The notes under the pieces: model-generated
Told to the model about the DNA's origin: nothing
Database searches by the model: none
The model's input: only the letters and a program-made list of their open reading frames with translations
NCBI GenBank assembly: GCA_022425325.1
Contig: JAKMFW010000026.1
Span: forward strand, 1 to 64,000
Direction of reading: 5' to 3'
From: Acidimicrobiales bacterium
Lineage (GTDB): Bacteria > Actinomycetota > Acidimicrobiia > Acidimicrobiales > Aldehydirespiratoraceae
DNA length: 64,000 nucleotides
Position numbers and translations under genes: made by a program
Shown: in pieces, positions 37,206-45,429 of the stretch
How positions within the stretch are numbered: the stretch's first letter is position 1
How the letters are laid out: each line of letters opens with the position of its first letter

Positions 37206-38516
37206 TCAGAGGGTCAGGCTGACCGGGAAGTCGGTGAGGAGTTCTGGCCCCGCCTCCGTGACGAGGTACTGATCCTCGAGCTTCACGCCTTCGCCACCGT
37301 CGCGGGAGCCGATGTAGCTCTCGCTTGTGAGCACCATGCCGACTTCGAGTTCGTCGTCGAAGCCCCACTCGTCCCACGCCCACGGGTGGTAGATGTCGGG
37401 GTACTCGTCGCATTGGCCGACGCCGTGGAACTTCACCGAGTAGTGCCGGTACTGCTCCCGGGGCGGCATCACCGAGTCGAACGTGAGTTCACGGAACGAG
37501 CGGCCCGGCGTGAGCAGTTCGGCGTTGGTCTTCACCATCTCGTCGGCCATGTCGAACAGTTGCCGTTGATGAGCGGTCGGCGCTTTGTCGCCGCACACCC
37601 AGGTGCGAGAGATGTCGATCATCATCCCGTAGGCGCCGACGAGGTCGGTGTCGTAGGCGACGATGTCGCCGTTATCGACAACCCGGCTCGACGCCTCCTG
37701 GAACCAGGGGTTCGTTCGGGGCCCCGAAGCGAGGATCTGGGTCTCGATCCACTCCCCCGCTCGCGCGATGTTGCCTGCGTGGAGCATCGCCCAGATCTGC
37801 CGTTCGGTCATCCCCGGCTGCATCTGCTGCTGCATGTCGTACATGGCGGCCTGACAGGCGTGAGCCGAGCAGCGCATCGCCTTGATCTCGTCGGGCCCCT
37901 TGATTTTGCGGGCCTGCTCCATGAGTTCGGTGCCGTTCTCAATAGTCCAGCCGGCCCGCTCGAACTCCTTGTAGCCGACATAGTGGCACTGGTCGACAGC
38001 GATCCGGGCGTTGGGTCCACAGTGCTCGGCGACGACGTCGACCATCTCGGCCGCCATACGTCGGGCCTGTTCCTCGTGGCGTGAACCGGCGAGGAAGTAG
38101 GTGGCGCCGATCGCCGGGCGGACCTCGTTCACCACATGGCTGTGACCGGAGAGGAACTCACACCCTTCGTAGTCCCAGACAATGACGTAGCCCTCGGCGC
38201 TCACGAACGCGTAGCGGGCACCGTTGTGCATGACCCACAACTGCATGTTGGTGGTGTCGGACACGTACCGGATGTTCATCGGATCCATGACCAGGACGCC
38301 GTCGTAGCCGAATGCCTTCAGCGTCTCCGCCGTGCGATCGACGCGGTACTGCCGCATCGCCGGAAGGTCCGGCAGGTCGAGTCCCGCAGCGATCCACTCG
38401 GCCTCGAGCGCGGCGCCCGGGCCGATGGCGAGGTGATGGAGGTCACCCGCCGCACGCGCCATTTCCGGCGTGCCGTCGAGTGCCTCCTGTACCGACCGTC
38501 GGATTCGTCCACCCAT
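37206..38516 (-). CDS. dddP: DddP-like DMSP lyase (M24 metallopeptidase fold)
   Basis: A 436-residue creatinase/aminopeptidase-P-fold protein from the ATG at 38516 behind AGAGGAGA. NIRYVSDTTNMQLW and GEWIETQILASGPRTNPWF are, from recall, near-identical to roseobacter DddP rather than to peptidases. Putative metal ligands are Asp289, Asp291, Asp301, His364, Glu399 and Glu414, with Asp370 as the probable catalytic acid/base. Their spacing equals that I recall for the Ruegeria enzyme (295/297/307/371/406/421 and 377). The reaction would be DMSP to dimethyl sulfide and acrylate. Last gene of the IclR-MttB2 operon; a non-DMSP relative remains possible. Confidence 0.75.
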   Translation of the reverse strand: MGGRIRRSVQEALDGTPEMARAAGDLHHLAIGPGAALEAEWIAAGLDLPDLPAMRQYRVDRTAETLKAFGYDGVLVMDPMNIRYVSDTTNMQLWVMHNGARYAFVSAEGYVIVWDYEGCEFLSGHSHVVNEVRPAIGATYFLAGSRHEEQARRMAAEMVDVVAEHCGPNARIAVDQCHYVGYKEFERAGWTIENGTELMEQARKIKGPDEIKAMRCSAHACQAAMYDMQQQMQPGMTERQIWAMLHAGNIARAGEWIETQILASGPRTNPWFQEASSRVVDNGDIVAYDTDLVGAYGMMIDISRTWVCGDKAPTAHQRQLFDMADEMVKTNAELLTPGRSFRELTFDSVMPPREQYRHYSVKFHGVGQCDEYPDIYHPWAWDEWGFDDELEVGMVLTSESYIGSRDGGEGVKLEDQYLVTEAGPELLTDFPVSLTL

Positions 38517-38533
38517 GATCTGTCTCCTCTCGC

Positions 38534-41071
38534 CTATGCCCGCATCCGCTCGGCATCGGCATCCCAGATACAGCCGTCGACACGGGTCGCCGTCTTCATG
38601 TCGCCGATAATCTCGATCTGCCATGGACCATCGGATTCGGCCAGCGCTGCGGGCACGTACCCCATGGCGACCGACGTCTCACTGTGGTGGGCGTAGCCGC
38701 CCGACGTGACCCAACCGACGACCTCACCGTCGTGCCAGATCGGTTCGTCGCCGATCACGTCGACACCGTCACGACCGGCGTCAGACTCGACGGTGAAGGT
38801 CACGAGGGCAAGCGAGGCACCCGGACCGTCTTCGGCGTACTTCGCAGCGAGGGCGTCCCGGCCGATGAAGTCCTTGTCCATCTGGATGAAGCGACCGAGG
38901 TTGGCCTCGAACGGGTCGTAGATCGGGCGGTACTCACGAGCCCACGATCCGAAGCCCTTCTCGAGTCGGAGCGAGTTGAGCGCGTGCAGCCCGAACATCC
39001 GGATGCCGAACTCCTCGCCGGCCTCGAGCAACTGTTCGTAGACGTAGCGCTGGTAGCGGGCCGGCATCCAGAACTCGTAGCCGAGATCACCGGTGAAGGT
39101 CACCCGACCGCACCACACCGGGGCGAGCCCGATGTTGATCTCCGTGAACGCCATAAAGCGCATGCCGTTCTGGCTGACGTCGGCGTCGGTGAGCTTCTCG
39201 AGCACCGCTCGTGCGTTCGGGCCGGCGATCGACAGGCCGGCCATCTCGAAGCCGAGTGTTTCGTAGCGGACCGAACCGTCGGCGGGCAGATGCTGGTCGA
39301 ACCATCGCTCGTAGTACCGCTCGGCGATGCCCGAACCGAAGAGCACGAATTCCTCACCGTCGCGGGTGTTGCCGGTGGCGCCGCCCGTGATGGTCGATGC
39401 CGGACCTTCGGCGGCCCCGGTCGCTGCGCCGAGCGTGGCGACGGTGAGGTCGCCGATCAGGTTGCCCGCCGGGTTGGTCATCGGCGTGAGTGACATGCGA
39501 CCGGCGTTCGGGATGCGACCGGCCAGGATGCGATCGAGGTACGCGCGAGCGCCGGGACCGCTGAACGTGAACTTCGAGAAGCCGGTGGTCTCCCACAGCC
39601 CGACACTCGAGCGGACGGCGAGGGTCTCCTCGCGAACCTGGTCCCAGGCGTTGGAGCGGCCGAACGTGACGTCCTCGACGGCCTCCTCACCGTCCTGCTG
39701 GAACCAGAGTGCGGCTTCCAGACCGAAACCGTCGCCGAACACCGCGTTCTTCGCCGCGAGTCGGTCGTAGATCGGCGAGGTCTGCACGCCACGCCCAGCC
39801 GGGAGGAACTCGTTCGGGAACGTGATGCGGAAACGACGGGAGTAGTTCTCGCGCACCTTCTCGTTGGTGTACGCCATCGTCGAGTAGTCGCCGTACCGGC
39901 TGATGTCCATGCCCCAGATGTCGAAGCCTGGATCGCCGTCGACGATCCAGTTGGCGAGGGAGAGTCCGACGCCGCCGCCCTGCGACAGGCCGGCCATGAC
40001 CGCGCAGGCCGACCAGTAGCCGGGTAGGCCCCGAACCGGGCCGAGCAGCGGGTTGCCGTCGGGGGCGAAGGTGAACGGGCCGTTGATGACCTGCTTGATG
40101 CCGGCCTCGGCGAACACCGGGAAGTGCTTGAAGCCGGTCTCCAGCGACTCGGCGATGCGCTCAAGGTCGGGCGTGAGAAGGCGGGCGCCGAAGTCCCACG
40201 GGGTCTGGGAGGTCGACCACGGCTTGCCGCGACGCTCGTAGGTGCCCATCAGCAGGCCGTTGCCCTCCTGCCGCATATAGATCTCGCCACCGAAGTCGAC
40301 GGCGTGGATGATCTCCTTGCCGGTCTTCTCGTTGTATTCGATGACGTCGGGGATCTCCTCGGTGAGGAGGTACATGTGCTCCATCGCGAGCAGCGGCGTC
40401 TCGAGCCCGACCATGCGGCCGACCTCACGGGCCCACAGGCCACCGGCGTTGACGACGTGCTCACAGTGCACCGTCGCCTTGTCCTCGTCAGTGCGGGGGT
40501 CGTAGACGGTGAGGTCCCAGCCGCCGTCGGCGGCGCGGGTGATGTCGCGGACCCACGAGTGACGATGTGTCTCGGCACCGCGGTTGCGGGCGCACTCGAG
40601 GTAGGCGTGGGTGATCTGGCTCGGGTCGAGGTGGCCCTCGTGGGCGTCCCACATCGCGCCCACGAAGTACTGCGGATCGAGGATCGGCAGGAGCTCCTGG
40701 GCCTCCTCGGCGGAGATCAGTTCGGTCTCCATGCCGAGGTACCGACCACGGGCATGGCTCATCTTGAGCCAGTCCATGCGCTCGGGCGTGTCGGCGAGCA
40801 TCACACCACCGGTGATGTGCATCGAGGCGTCCATCCCCGATTCCTTCTCGATCTCCTCGTACAGCGTGATCGTGTACTGCTGGAGCTTGGCGACGTTGGG
40901 GTCGCCGTTGAGCGTGTGCATGCCGCCCGCCGAGTGCCAGGTGGAACCGGCGGTGTACTCAGCACGCTCGAGGAGTACGACGTCGGTCCAGCCCAGCTTG
41001 GTGAGGTGGTACAGGACGGAGGCGCCGACGACGCCACCGCCGATGACGACGACCTGGGTGTTTGTTTTCAT
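38534..41071 (-). CDS. dimethylglycine/sarcosine dehydrogenase-like flavoprotein with GcvT domain
   Basis: An 845-residue two-domain protein. The N-terminal FAD-dependent oxidoreductase (VVVIGGGVVGASVLYHL) contains His46 in STWHSAGG, the position that carries covalent FAD in dimethylglycine dehydrogenase. From about residue 430 a GcvT-type folate domain follows, with YEFWMPARYQRYVYEQLL and LRLEKGFGSWAREY. It would oxidise an N-methyl group and capture the formaldehyde unit on tetrahydrofolate. GAAGG precedes the start. Its place beside a Rieske oxygenase and MttB2 fits betaine breakdown. Confidence 0.85.
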   Translation of the reverse strand: MKTNTQVVVIGGGVVGASVLYHLTKLGWTDVVLLERAEYTAGSTWHSAGGMHTLNGDPNVAKLQQYTITLYEEIEKESGMDASMHITGGVMLADTPERMDWLKMSHARGRYLGMETELISAEEAQELLPILDPQYFVGAMWDAHEGHLDPSQITHAYLECARNRGAETHRHSWVRDITRAADGGWDLTVYDPRTDEDKATVHCEHVVNAGGLWAREVGRMVGLETPLLAMEHMYLLTEEIPDVIEYNEKTGKEIIHAVDFGGEIYMRQEGNGLLMGTYERRGKPWSTSQTPWDFGARLLTPDLERIAESLETGFKHFPVFAEAGIKQVINGPFTFAPDGNPLLGPVRGLPGYWSACAVMAGLSQGGGVGLSLANWIVDGDPGFDIWGMDISRYGDYSTMAYTNEKVRENYSRRFRITFPNEFLPAGRGVQTSPIYDRLAAKNAVFGDGFGLEAALWFQQDGEEAVEDVTFGRSNAWDQVREETLAVRSSVGLWETTGFSKFTFSGPGARAYLDRILAGRIPNAGRMSLTPMTNPAGNLIGDLTVATLGAATGAAEGPASTITGGATGNTRDGEEFVLFGSGIAERYYERWFDQHLPADGSVRYETLGFEMAGLSIAGPNARAVLEKLTDADVSQNGMRFMAFTEINIGLAPVWCGRVTFTGDLGYEFWMPARYQRYVYEQLLEAGEEFGIRMFGLHALNSLRLEKGFGSWAREYRPIYDPFEANLGRFIQMDKDFIGRDALAAKYAEDGPGASLALVTFTVESDAGRDGVDVIGDEPIWHDGEVVGWVTSGGYAHHSETSVAMGYVPAALAESDGPWQIEIIGDMKTATRVDGCIWDADAERMRA

Positions 41072-41101
41072 GACGTTGCCTTCACACGGCTTTCTCGAGC
41101 C

Positions 41102-42358
41102 TCATTGCTCGATGGTCGGAGGTGCAGGGTTGGGACCGGTGCCAAGGCGGGCCGCCTCGGAGCCGTCATCGCCAGGGGGGACCGTCAAGCCGGCGAGCGA
41201 TTCGCTGGTCATGCAGTCGGCGAGCATGTTGTGGAACCGATGCAGTGGTTCCTCGAAACGGGGAGCGAGCGGGCCGGGCTGAATCCGGCCTCGGGTGAGG
41301 CCGCGCTGGCTGCGCTGGCAGATGTCGATGTCCTCATTGTTGACGTCGATCCAGAACGTGCGCGTGGCGTCGAGTTCTCCACCGGTGAGCTCGGGGGTCG
41401 ATGGCGGCAAGAGGAACGTGCAGGTCTCGCGGGTGAGGCCGGGGGCGATCGGGTCGAGCCGCATCACGAACACATGGTTGGGCAGCACCGAGAAGATGAC
41501 ATTCGGGTACAGCGCGATGTGGCGACCACTGGTGGCATCGGATTCGTCGAGGCCCTCGGCTGCGGGAAGCACGAGCCAGTCGTCGCGATCGTCGCCGCTG
41601 ACTGGGGTGGTGGTCTGGCCGCAGTACATGCCGGCGCCCTGGTAGCGGTAGTGATCCTTCACCCGGCTGACCTTGGCGAGCTCCGGATGCACCCAGGTCA
41701 GGTGGTAGTACTCCTGAAAGTTCTCGCTGATGAGCTTCCAGTTGGCCTCGATGTCGAGCACCTGGCTCTCCTCGACCCGCCACTGGTCAAAGCCGTACCC
41801 GGCCATGCGTTCCGGCAGGTCACCGAGCCAGACATCGAGTTCGGGGGTCTCGTCGGCGAGGCAGGCGAACAGCAGCGGACCCCACGTACCGACCCGAACG
41901 GGGATCAGGCTGAAGCCGTCGCGGTCGAAGTCGTCGCGGGGCACCTCGTCGAAGAACGGGGTGGCCTTGAGGCTGCCATCGGTGCCGTAGCCCCAGCGGT
42001 GGTACGGGCAACGGATCGTGCCGGCGATGTCGCAGTCGGATTCGGCGAGTTCGGTGCCGCGATGGCGGCACGAGTTGAGGAAGCCGCGAAGCTCCCCATC
42101 GTCGCCGCGGGTGATCACGATCGACTTCTGCCCGACCTGACGCACGAGCATGCGCCCCGGCTCGGCGACCTCGCCGGCGAGACCGACGGTGACCCACGCC
42201 CGTTCGAAGACGAGTTCCTGTTCGAGGGCGAAGAAGCGCTCGTCGACATACGCCGACGGGTTGAGGCCGGTCGACTGCCGCAACGGGGCACGGGTTCCGG
42301 CCCAGGCGGACTCGTCGGTCCAGTCGGTCATGTCGGGGGCGACGGGGATGTTGGTCAT
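41102..42358 (-). CDS. Rieske non-heme iron oxygenase alpha subunit (GbcA-like)
   Basis: A 418-residue protein. The Rieske [2Fe-2S] ligands are Cys97/His99 (CRHRG) and Cys117/His120 (CPYHRWGY). The catalytic iron site is ENFQEYYHLTWVHPEL with the two His. This layout occurs in glycine-betaine and stachydrine demethylases (GbcA, Stc2) as well as ring-hydroxylating enzymes. Next to a dimethylglycine-dehydrogenase-like gene, oxidative N-demethylation of glycine betaine or a related betaine is the best guess. No partner reductase gene is in the window. Confidence 0.8.
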   Translation of the reverse strand: MTNIPVAPDMTDWTDESAWAGTRAPLRQSTGLNPSAYVDERFFALEQELVFERAWVTVGLAGEVAEPGRMLVRQVGQKSIVITRGDDGELRGFLNSCRHRGTELAESDCDIAGTIRCPYHRWGYGTDGSLKATPFFDEVPRDDFDRDGFSLIPVRVGTWGPLLFACLADETPELDVWLGDLPERMAGYGFDQWRVEESQVLDIEANWKLISENFQEYYHLTWVHPELAKVSRVKDHYRYQGAGMYCGQTTTPVSGDDRDDWLVLPAAEGLDESDATSGRHIALYPNVIFSVLPNHVFVMRLDPIAPGLTRETCTFLLPPSTPELTGGELDATRTFWIDVNNEDIDICQRSQRGLTRGRIQPGPLAPRFEEPLHRFHNMLADCMTSESLAGLTVPPGDDGSEAARLGTGPNPAPPTIEQ

Positions 42359-42380
42359 GACGGCGCTCGTTGCAGGCGGA

Positions 42381-43943
42381 TCAGAAGTCGGTCTCCACAC
42401 CGCCCTCGGCGATGCGGCGGTCGACGAAGTCGTCGAGTTCGGCTCGTACGGCATCGTCGAGGGCGGGGGCCTCGTACGTACCGAGCAACTCTTCGGCTCG
42501 CCGTTCGGCGTGGTCGTAGGAGGTCGGTCGACCGGCCTCGTCCCAGGTCTCGAAATTGCGCCAGTCCGAGATCATCGGCTTGTAGAACGCATCGCGGTAC
42601 CGATCCTGGGTGTGCTGGGTGCCGAAGTGATGCCCACCCGGGCCGACCTCGGCGATGGCGTCGACCGCTCGGGTGGCGTCGTCGACGATGAGGGGCTGGA
42701 GGAAGGTCCCGACCATCGAGAGCAGGTCGGCATCGATCACCATCTTCTCGGGGCTGGAGTGCAGGCCACCCTCCATCCATCCGGCGCCGTGGAAGACCAG
42801 GTTGGCGCCGCCCATGATCGCCCCCCACAGGGAGAACACGCTCTCGTATCCGGCCTGCGTGTCGATGGCGTTGGCGGCACAGACGTTGGAGCTGCGGTAC
42901 GGGATGCCGTAGCGGCGGGCGAGCTGGCCGCCGAGCATCGCCGACTGCATGAACTCTGGTGTCCCGAACGCCGGCGAGCCCGACTGCATGTCGACATTGC
43001 TGGTGAAACCGCCGTACATGACCGGTGCGCCTCGGCGCACGAGTTGGGTGAAGGCAATACCGGCGAGCGCCTCGGCGTTCTGCTGCACGACCGCACCGGC
43101 GACGGTGACCGGTGCCATCGCACCCGCCAGCGTGAACGGGGTAAGGATGATCGGCTGATTACGAGACGAGTACTGGATGATGCCTTCCGACATCGGGATG
43201 TCGAGGCGGAGCGGTGAGCTGACGTTGATCACCGAGTGCACGATCGGGTGCGTGTCGATCTCGTCCTCGGAGAGGCCTCGGACGATCCGCACCATCTCGA
43301 GACAGTCGAGGTTGCGCTGGGCGCCGAGCGAGTAGACGTTCACCGCCTTGTTGGTGAGCGTGAGGATGTCGCGGGTGGCCTCCAGGTGACGGATCGACGG
43401 GTGGAGATCGACTGGTTCGACCGGATAGCCGGCGTGGCTGTGAAGGATGTTGAGGCTCTGGGTCAGTTTCAGCAGCGTCCGATAGTCCTCACGGTTACCG
43501 GTACGCCGACCTCCCCGGCGGTCCATGTAGTTCGGGGCGCTTGCAACGGCCGTGAAGGCGACATTGTCACCACCGATCACGAAGTCGTGCGCCGGATCGG
43601 GCGCATGCATCGTGAACTCGCTCGGCACCGACGAGATCAGTTCGGTGATGAGTTCGGGGTCGAAGCGGACCCGTTCGCCGTCGATCGCGGCACCGGCCTC
43701 GGCCCACATCTCCAGGGCCTTGGGATGCAGGAAGTCCATCCCGGTGTCGCGCAGCACCTCCAACGAGGCGAGATGGATCGATTCGAGTTCGTCGTCGCTC
43801 ACCACCCGGGTCGGTTCCATCGGGCGCTTGTACAGACGCCATGGAACCTGCTGCGGCCCGACGGGGCCGGTCGGCCGTTCGCGACGGCCGCCCCGACGAC
43901 GCCGACCACCGGTCTCGGTGGTGTCGGTGGGCGTGTCGGTCAC
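42381..43943 (-). CDS. MttB-family methyltransferase, paralogue 2
   Basis: A 520-residue non-pyrrolysine MttB homologue starting at the GTG at 43943, which overlaps the IclR stop as GTGA. Family segments include ASAPNYMDRRGGRR, IILTPFTLAGAMAPVTVAGAVVQ-type sequence and VGPGGHHFGTQHTQDRY. Residues 11-21 are an Arg/Gly tail (TGGRRRRGGRRE). It has no corrinoid gene of its own, so it presumably uses the carrier encoded at 12.8 kb. Operon partners suggest a methylated betaine or DMSP as substrate. Confidence 0.88.
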   Translation of the reverse strand: MTDTPTDTTETGGRRRRGGRRERPTGPVGPQQVPWRLYKRPMEPTRVVSDDELESIHLASLEVLRDTGMDFLHPKALEMWAEAGAAIDGERVRFDPELITELISSVPSEFTMHAPDPAHDFVIGGDNVAFTAVASAPNYMDRRGGRRTGNREDYRTLLKLTQSLNILHSHAGYPVEPVDLHPSIRHLEATRDILTLTNKAVNVYSLGAQRNLDCLEMVRIVRGLSEDEIDTHPIVHSVINVSSPLRLDIPMSEGIIQYSSRNQPIILTPFTLAGAMAPVTVAGAVVQQNAEALAGIAFTQLVRRGAPVMYGGFTSNVDMQSGSPAFGTPEFMQSAMLGGQLARRYGIPYRSSNVCAANAIDTQAGYESVFSLWGAIMGGANLVFHGAGWMEGGLHSSPEKMVIDADLLSMVGTFLQPLIVDDATRAVDAIAEVGPGGHHFGTQHTQDRYRDAFYKPMISDWRNFETWDEAGRPTSYDHAERRAEELLGTYEAPALDDAVRAELDDFVDRRIAEGGVETDF

Positions 43944-44722
43944 GATGCCTCGCTCATGGGGTCGGGGTAGGACGTTTGGCTCCATCCGAGTTCGGCAGAG
44001 ATTCGTTCGGCCCGATCGAGCACGACGGCGGCGATGCGGTCGGCATCACCCTCGGCCGGGAAACGAAAGGACGGGCCGTAGACGTAGAGCACACCGAGCG
44101 CGCGGCCCGAGCCACCGATGACCGGTGAGGAACACGACGAGAGGCCGTCGACATACTCGCCGTGGCTCCATAGGACCCGCCTCACGCGGGCTTGCCGGAT
44201 GCGGGAGCGCAGCTTGCCGGGATCCGTGATGGTGTTGTCGTTGAAGGTGGCGAGGTTGCCGGCGAGATACCGATCGATTTCGCGATCGTCCCAGGTGGCC
44301 ATCACGACAATGCCCGCCGATCCGGCGTGCATCGGGACGCGTGTGCCGGTCCAGTTCTCGGCCTGGATCGGTTTCGGGGCGTCGACCTGATCGACGGTGA
44401 TCGTGTCGTCACCGGAGACGATCGAAAAGCAGGCTGCTTCGTCGAGTTCCTCGCTCAGATCGATGAGGTGGGGGTGGGCAATGGCCTCGAGGCTTGCGGT
44501 CGAGTCGGTGGTCGACACCATGCCGTGGACGAGTGGACCGATGTGGTAGCTGCCATCGTCGCCCCGAACGACCGCCCCGGCGTGTTCGAGGGTCGCGAGG
44601 AGTCGGCCGGTGGTGCTGGTGGCCAGCCGAACGCGCGTCGACAGGTCGACGAGCCCTCCGGGCTCTCGACCGATCTCCGACAGCAACAACAGTGCGCGAT
44701 CAACGCTCTGCACGGTCCCCAT
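43940..44722 (-). CDS. IclR-family transcriptional regulator
   Basis: A 260-residue protein from the ATG at 44722 (MGTVQSVDRALLLL). An N-terminal winged helix (LATSTTGRLLATLEHAGAVVR) is followed by the IclR effector domain with HAGSAGIVVMA and SCSSPVIGGSGRALGVLYV. It is the first gene of the MttB2-Rieske-dehydrogenase-DddP operon and is coupled to MttB2, so it probably regulates this operon in response to a pathway compound. TAATTT about 15-20 nt upstream of the start may be a -10 box. Confidence 0.85.
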   Translation of the reverse strand: MGTVQSVDRALLLLSEIGREPGGLVDLSTRVRLATSTTGRLLATLEHAGAVVRGDDGSYHIGPLVHGMVSTTDSTASLEAIAHPHLIDLSEELDEAACFSIVSGDDTITVDQVDAPKPIQAENWTGTRVPMHAGSAGIVVMATWDDREIDRYLAGNLATFNDNTITDPGKLRSRIRQARVRRVLWSHGEYVDGLSSCSSPVIGGSGRALGVLYVYGPSFRFPAEGDADRIAAVVLDRAERISAELGWSQTSYPDPMSEAS

Positions 44723-44783
44723 ACCGAGTGCGGAAATTACCACTGAGCGGGAAGCGGCGCACGCGATTCCCGTAGGGTGGGAA

Positions 44784-45371
44784 TTATCCGTCGTACTGGA
44801 GGATCCAGACCGTCAAGCCGATGATGTTGTGCAGTTCGGCGGTGACCTGCCAGCCCGACCGTTCGTACATGGCGACATTGCCGGGATTGGTCGTTTCGAG
44901 CACCGCCGGCACACCGGCAGCAGCCGCTGCGTCGAGCCCGGCCTGGGCAACGAGTCGGGCGAGCCCCTCGCCCCGACGCCGAGGGTGCGATGCCAGCACG
45001 CCCAGGTACCAGTGCGGCTCCGCAGTGATCGCTGCGTGCACCGCAGCGTCGTAGACATCCAGTCGTGCGAGAGCGTCCCTGGGGACCTCGAGCGCGGGAG
45101 CCGGAGTCTCCACGGTGCCGGCGGGCGGATCCCACATGGCGAGGGCGTCGCCGTCGCTGGTCATCCACACCGAGTCGGTAGCGATACGGCGCCGCAGCAG
45201 GTCGGCGGCAAACGCCACGGCGAGCGGGCGGAACTCAGGATCGGCGCCGAAGAACGCTCGGAACGCCGGGTCCTGATCGAACGCCGTCACGACCGTCGCC
45301 GCGAGGGTGTCGAGATCGGCGGGGGTGGCGAGGCGGATGTCGGTCACGGCGGAAGTCTGGCCTGAGACCAT
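44784..45371 (-). CDS. GNAT-family acetyltransferase
   Basis: A protein of 187 or 195 residues; the ATG at 45371 is used, but a GTG at 45347 (VTDIRLATPADLD) fits the family N-terminus equally well. HWYLGVLASHPRRRGEGLARLV holds the acetyl-CoA-binding Q/RxxGxG/A motif (here RRGEGLA), and ETTNPGNVAMYERSGWQ is motif B. Substrate unknown. It lies between the IclR promoter and an acyl-CoA ligase on the same strand. Confidence 0.75.
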   Translation of the reverse strand: MVSGQTSAVTDIRLATPADLDTLAATVVTAFDQDPAFRAFFGADPEFRPLAVAFAADLLRRRIATDSVWMTSDGDALAMWDPPAGTVETPAPALEVPRDALARLDVYDAAVHAAITAEPHWYLGVLASHPRRRGEGLARLVAQAGLDAAAAAGVPAVLETTNPGNVAMYERSGWQVTAELHNIIGLTVWILQYDG

Positions 45372-45429
45372 CCACCTCGCCAGCACGCCGTCCGCGTCGC
45401 AAGAACAGGTGCGCTCGACGCGCAGGCGT

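Noticed and set aside
37206-38516. Annotation as creatinase or Xaa-Pro aminopeptidase
   Set aside because: The fold is the same, but the NMQLW and ASGPRTNPWF segments and active-site spacing match DddP better than creatinase or peptidases.
40124-42691. An 855-codon open frame on the plus strand opposite the dehydrogenase and Rieske genes
   Set aside because: It lies antisense to two strongly conserved genes, its translation is low-complexity Val/Gly/Arg/Asp with no recognisable motif, and long antisense frames are expected at this GC content.
44766-44784. ATTCCC/GGGAAT inverted repeat between the acetyltransferase and IclR genes
   Set aside because: Only 6-bp arms with a 7-nt spacer; too weak to call as a terminator or operator on its own.
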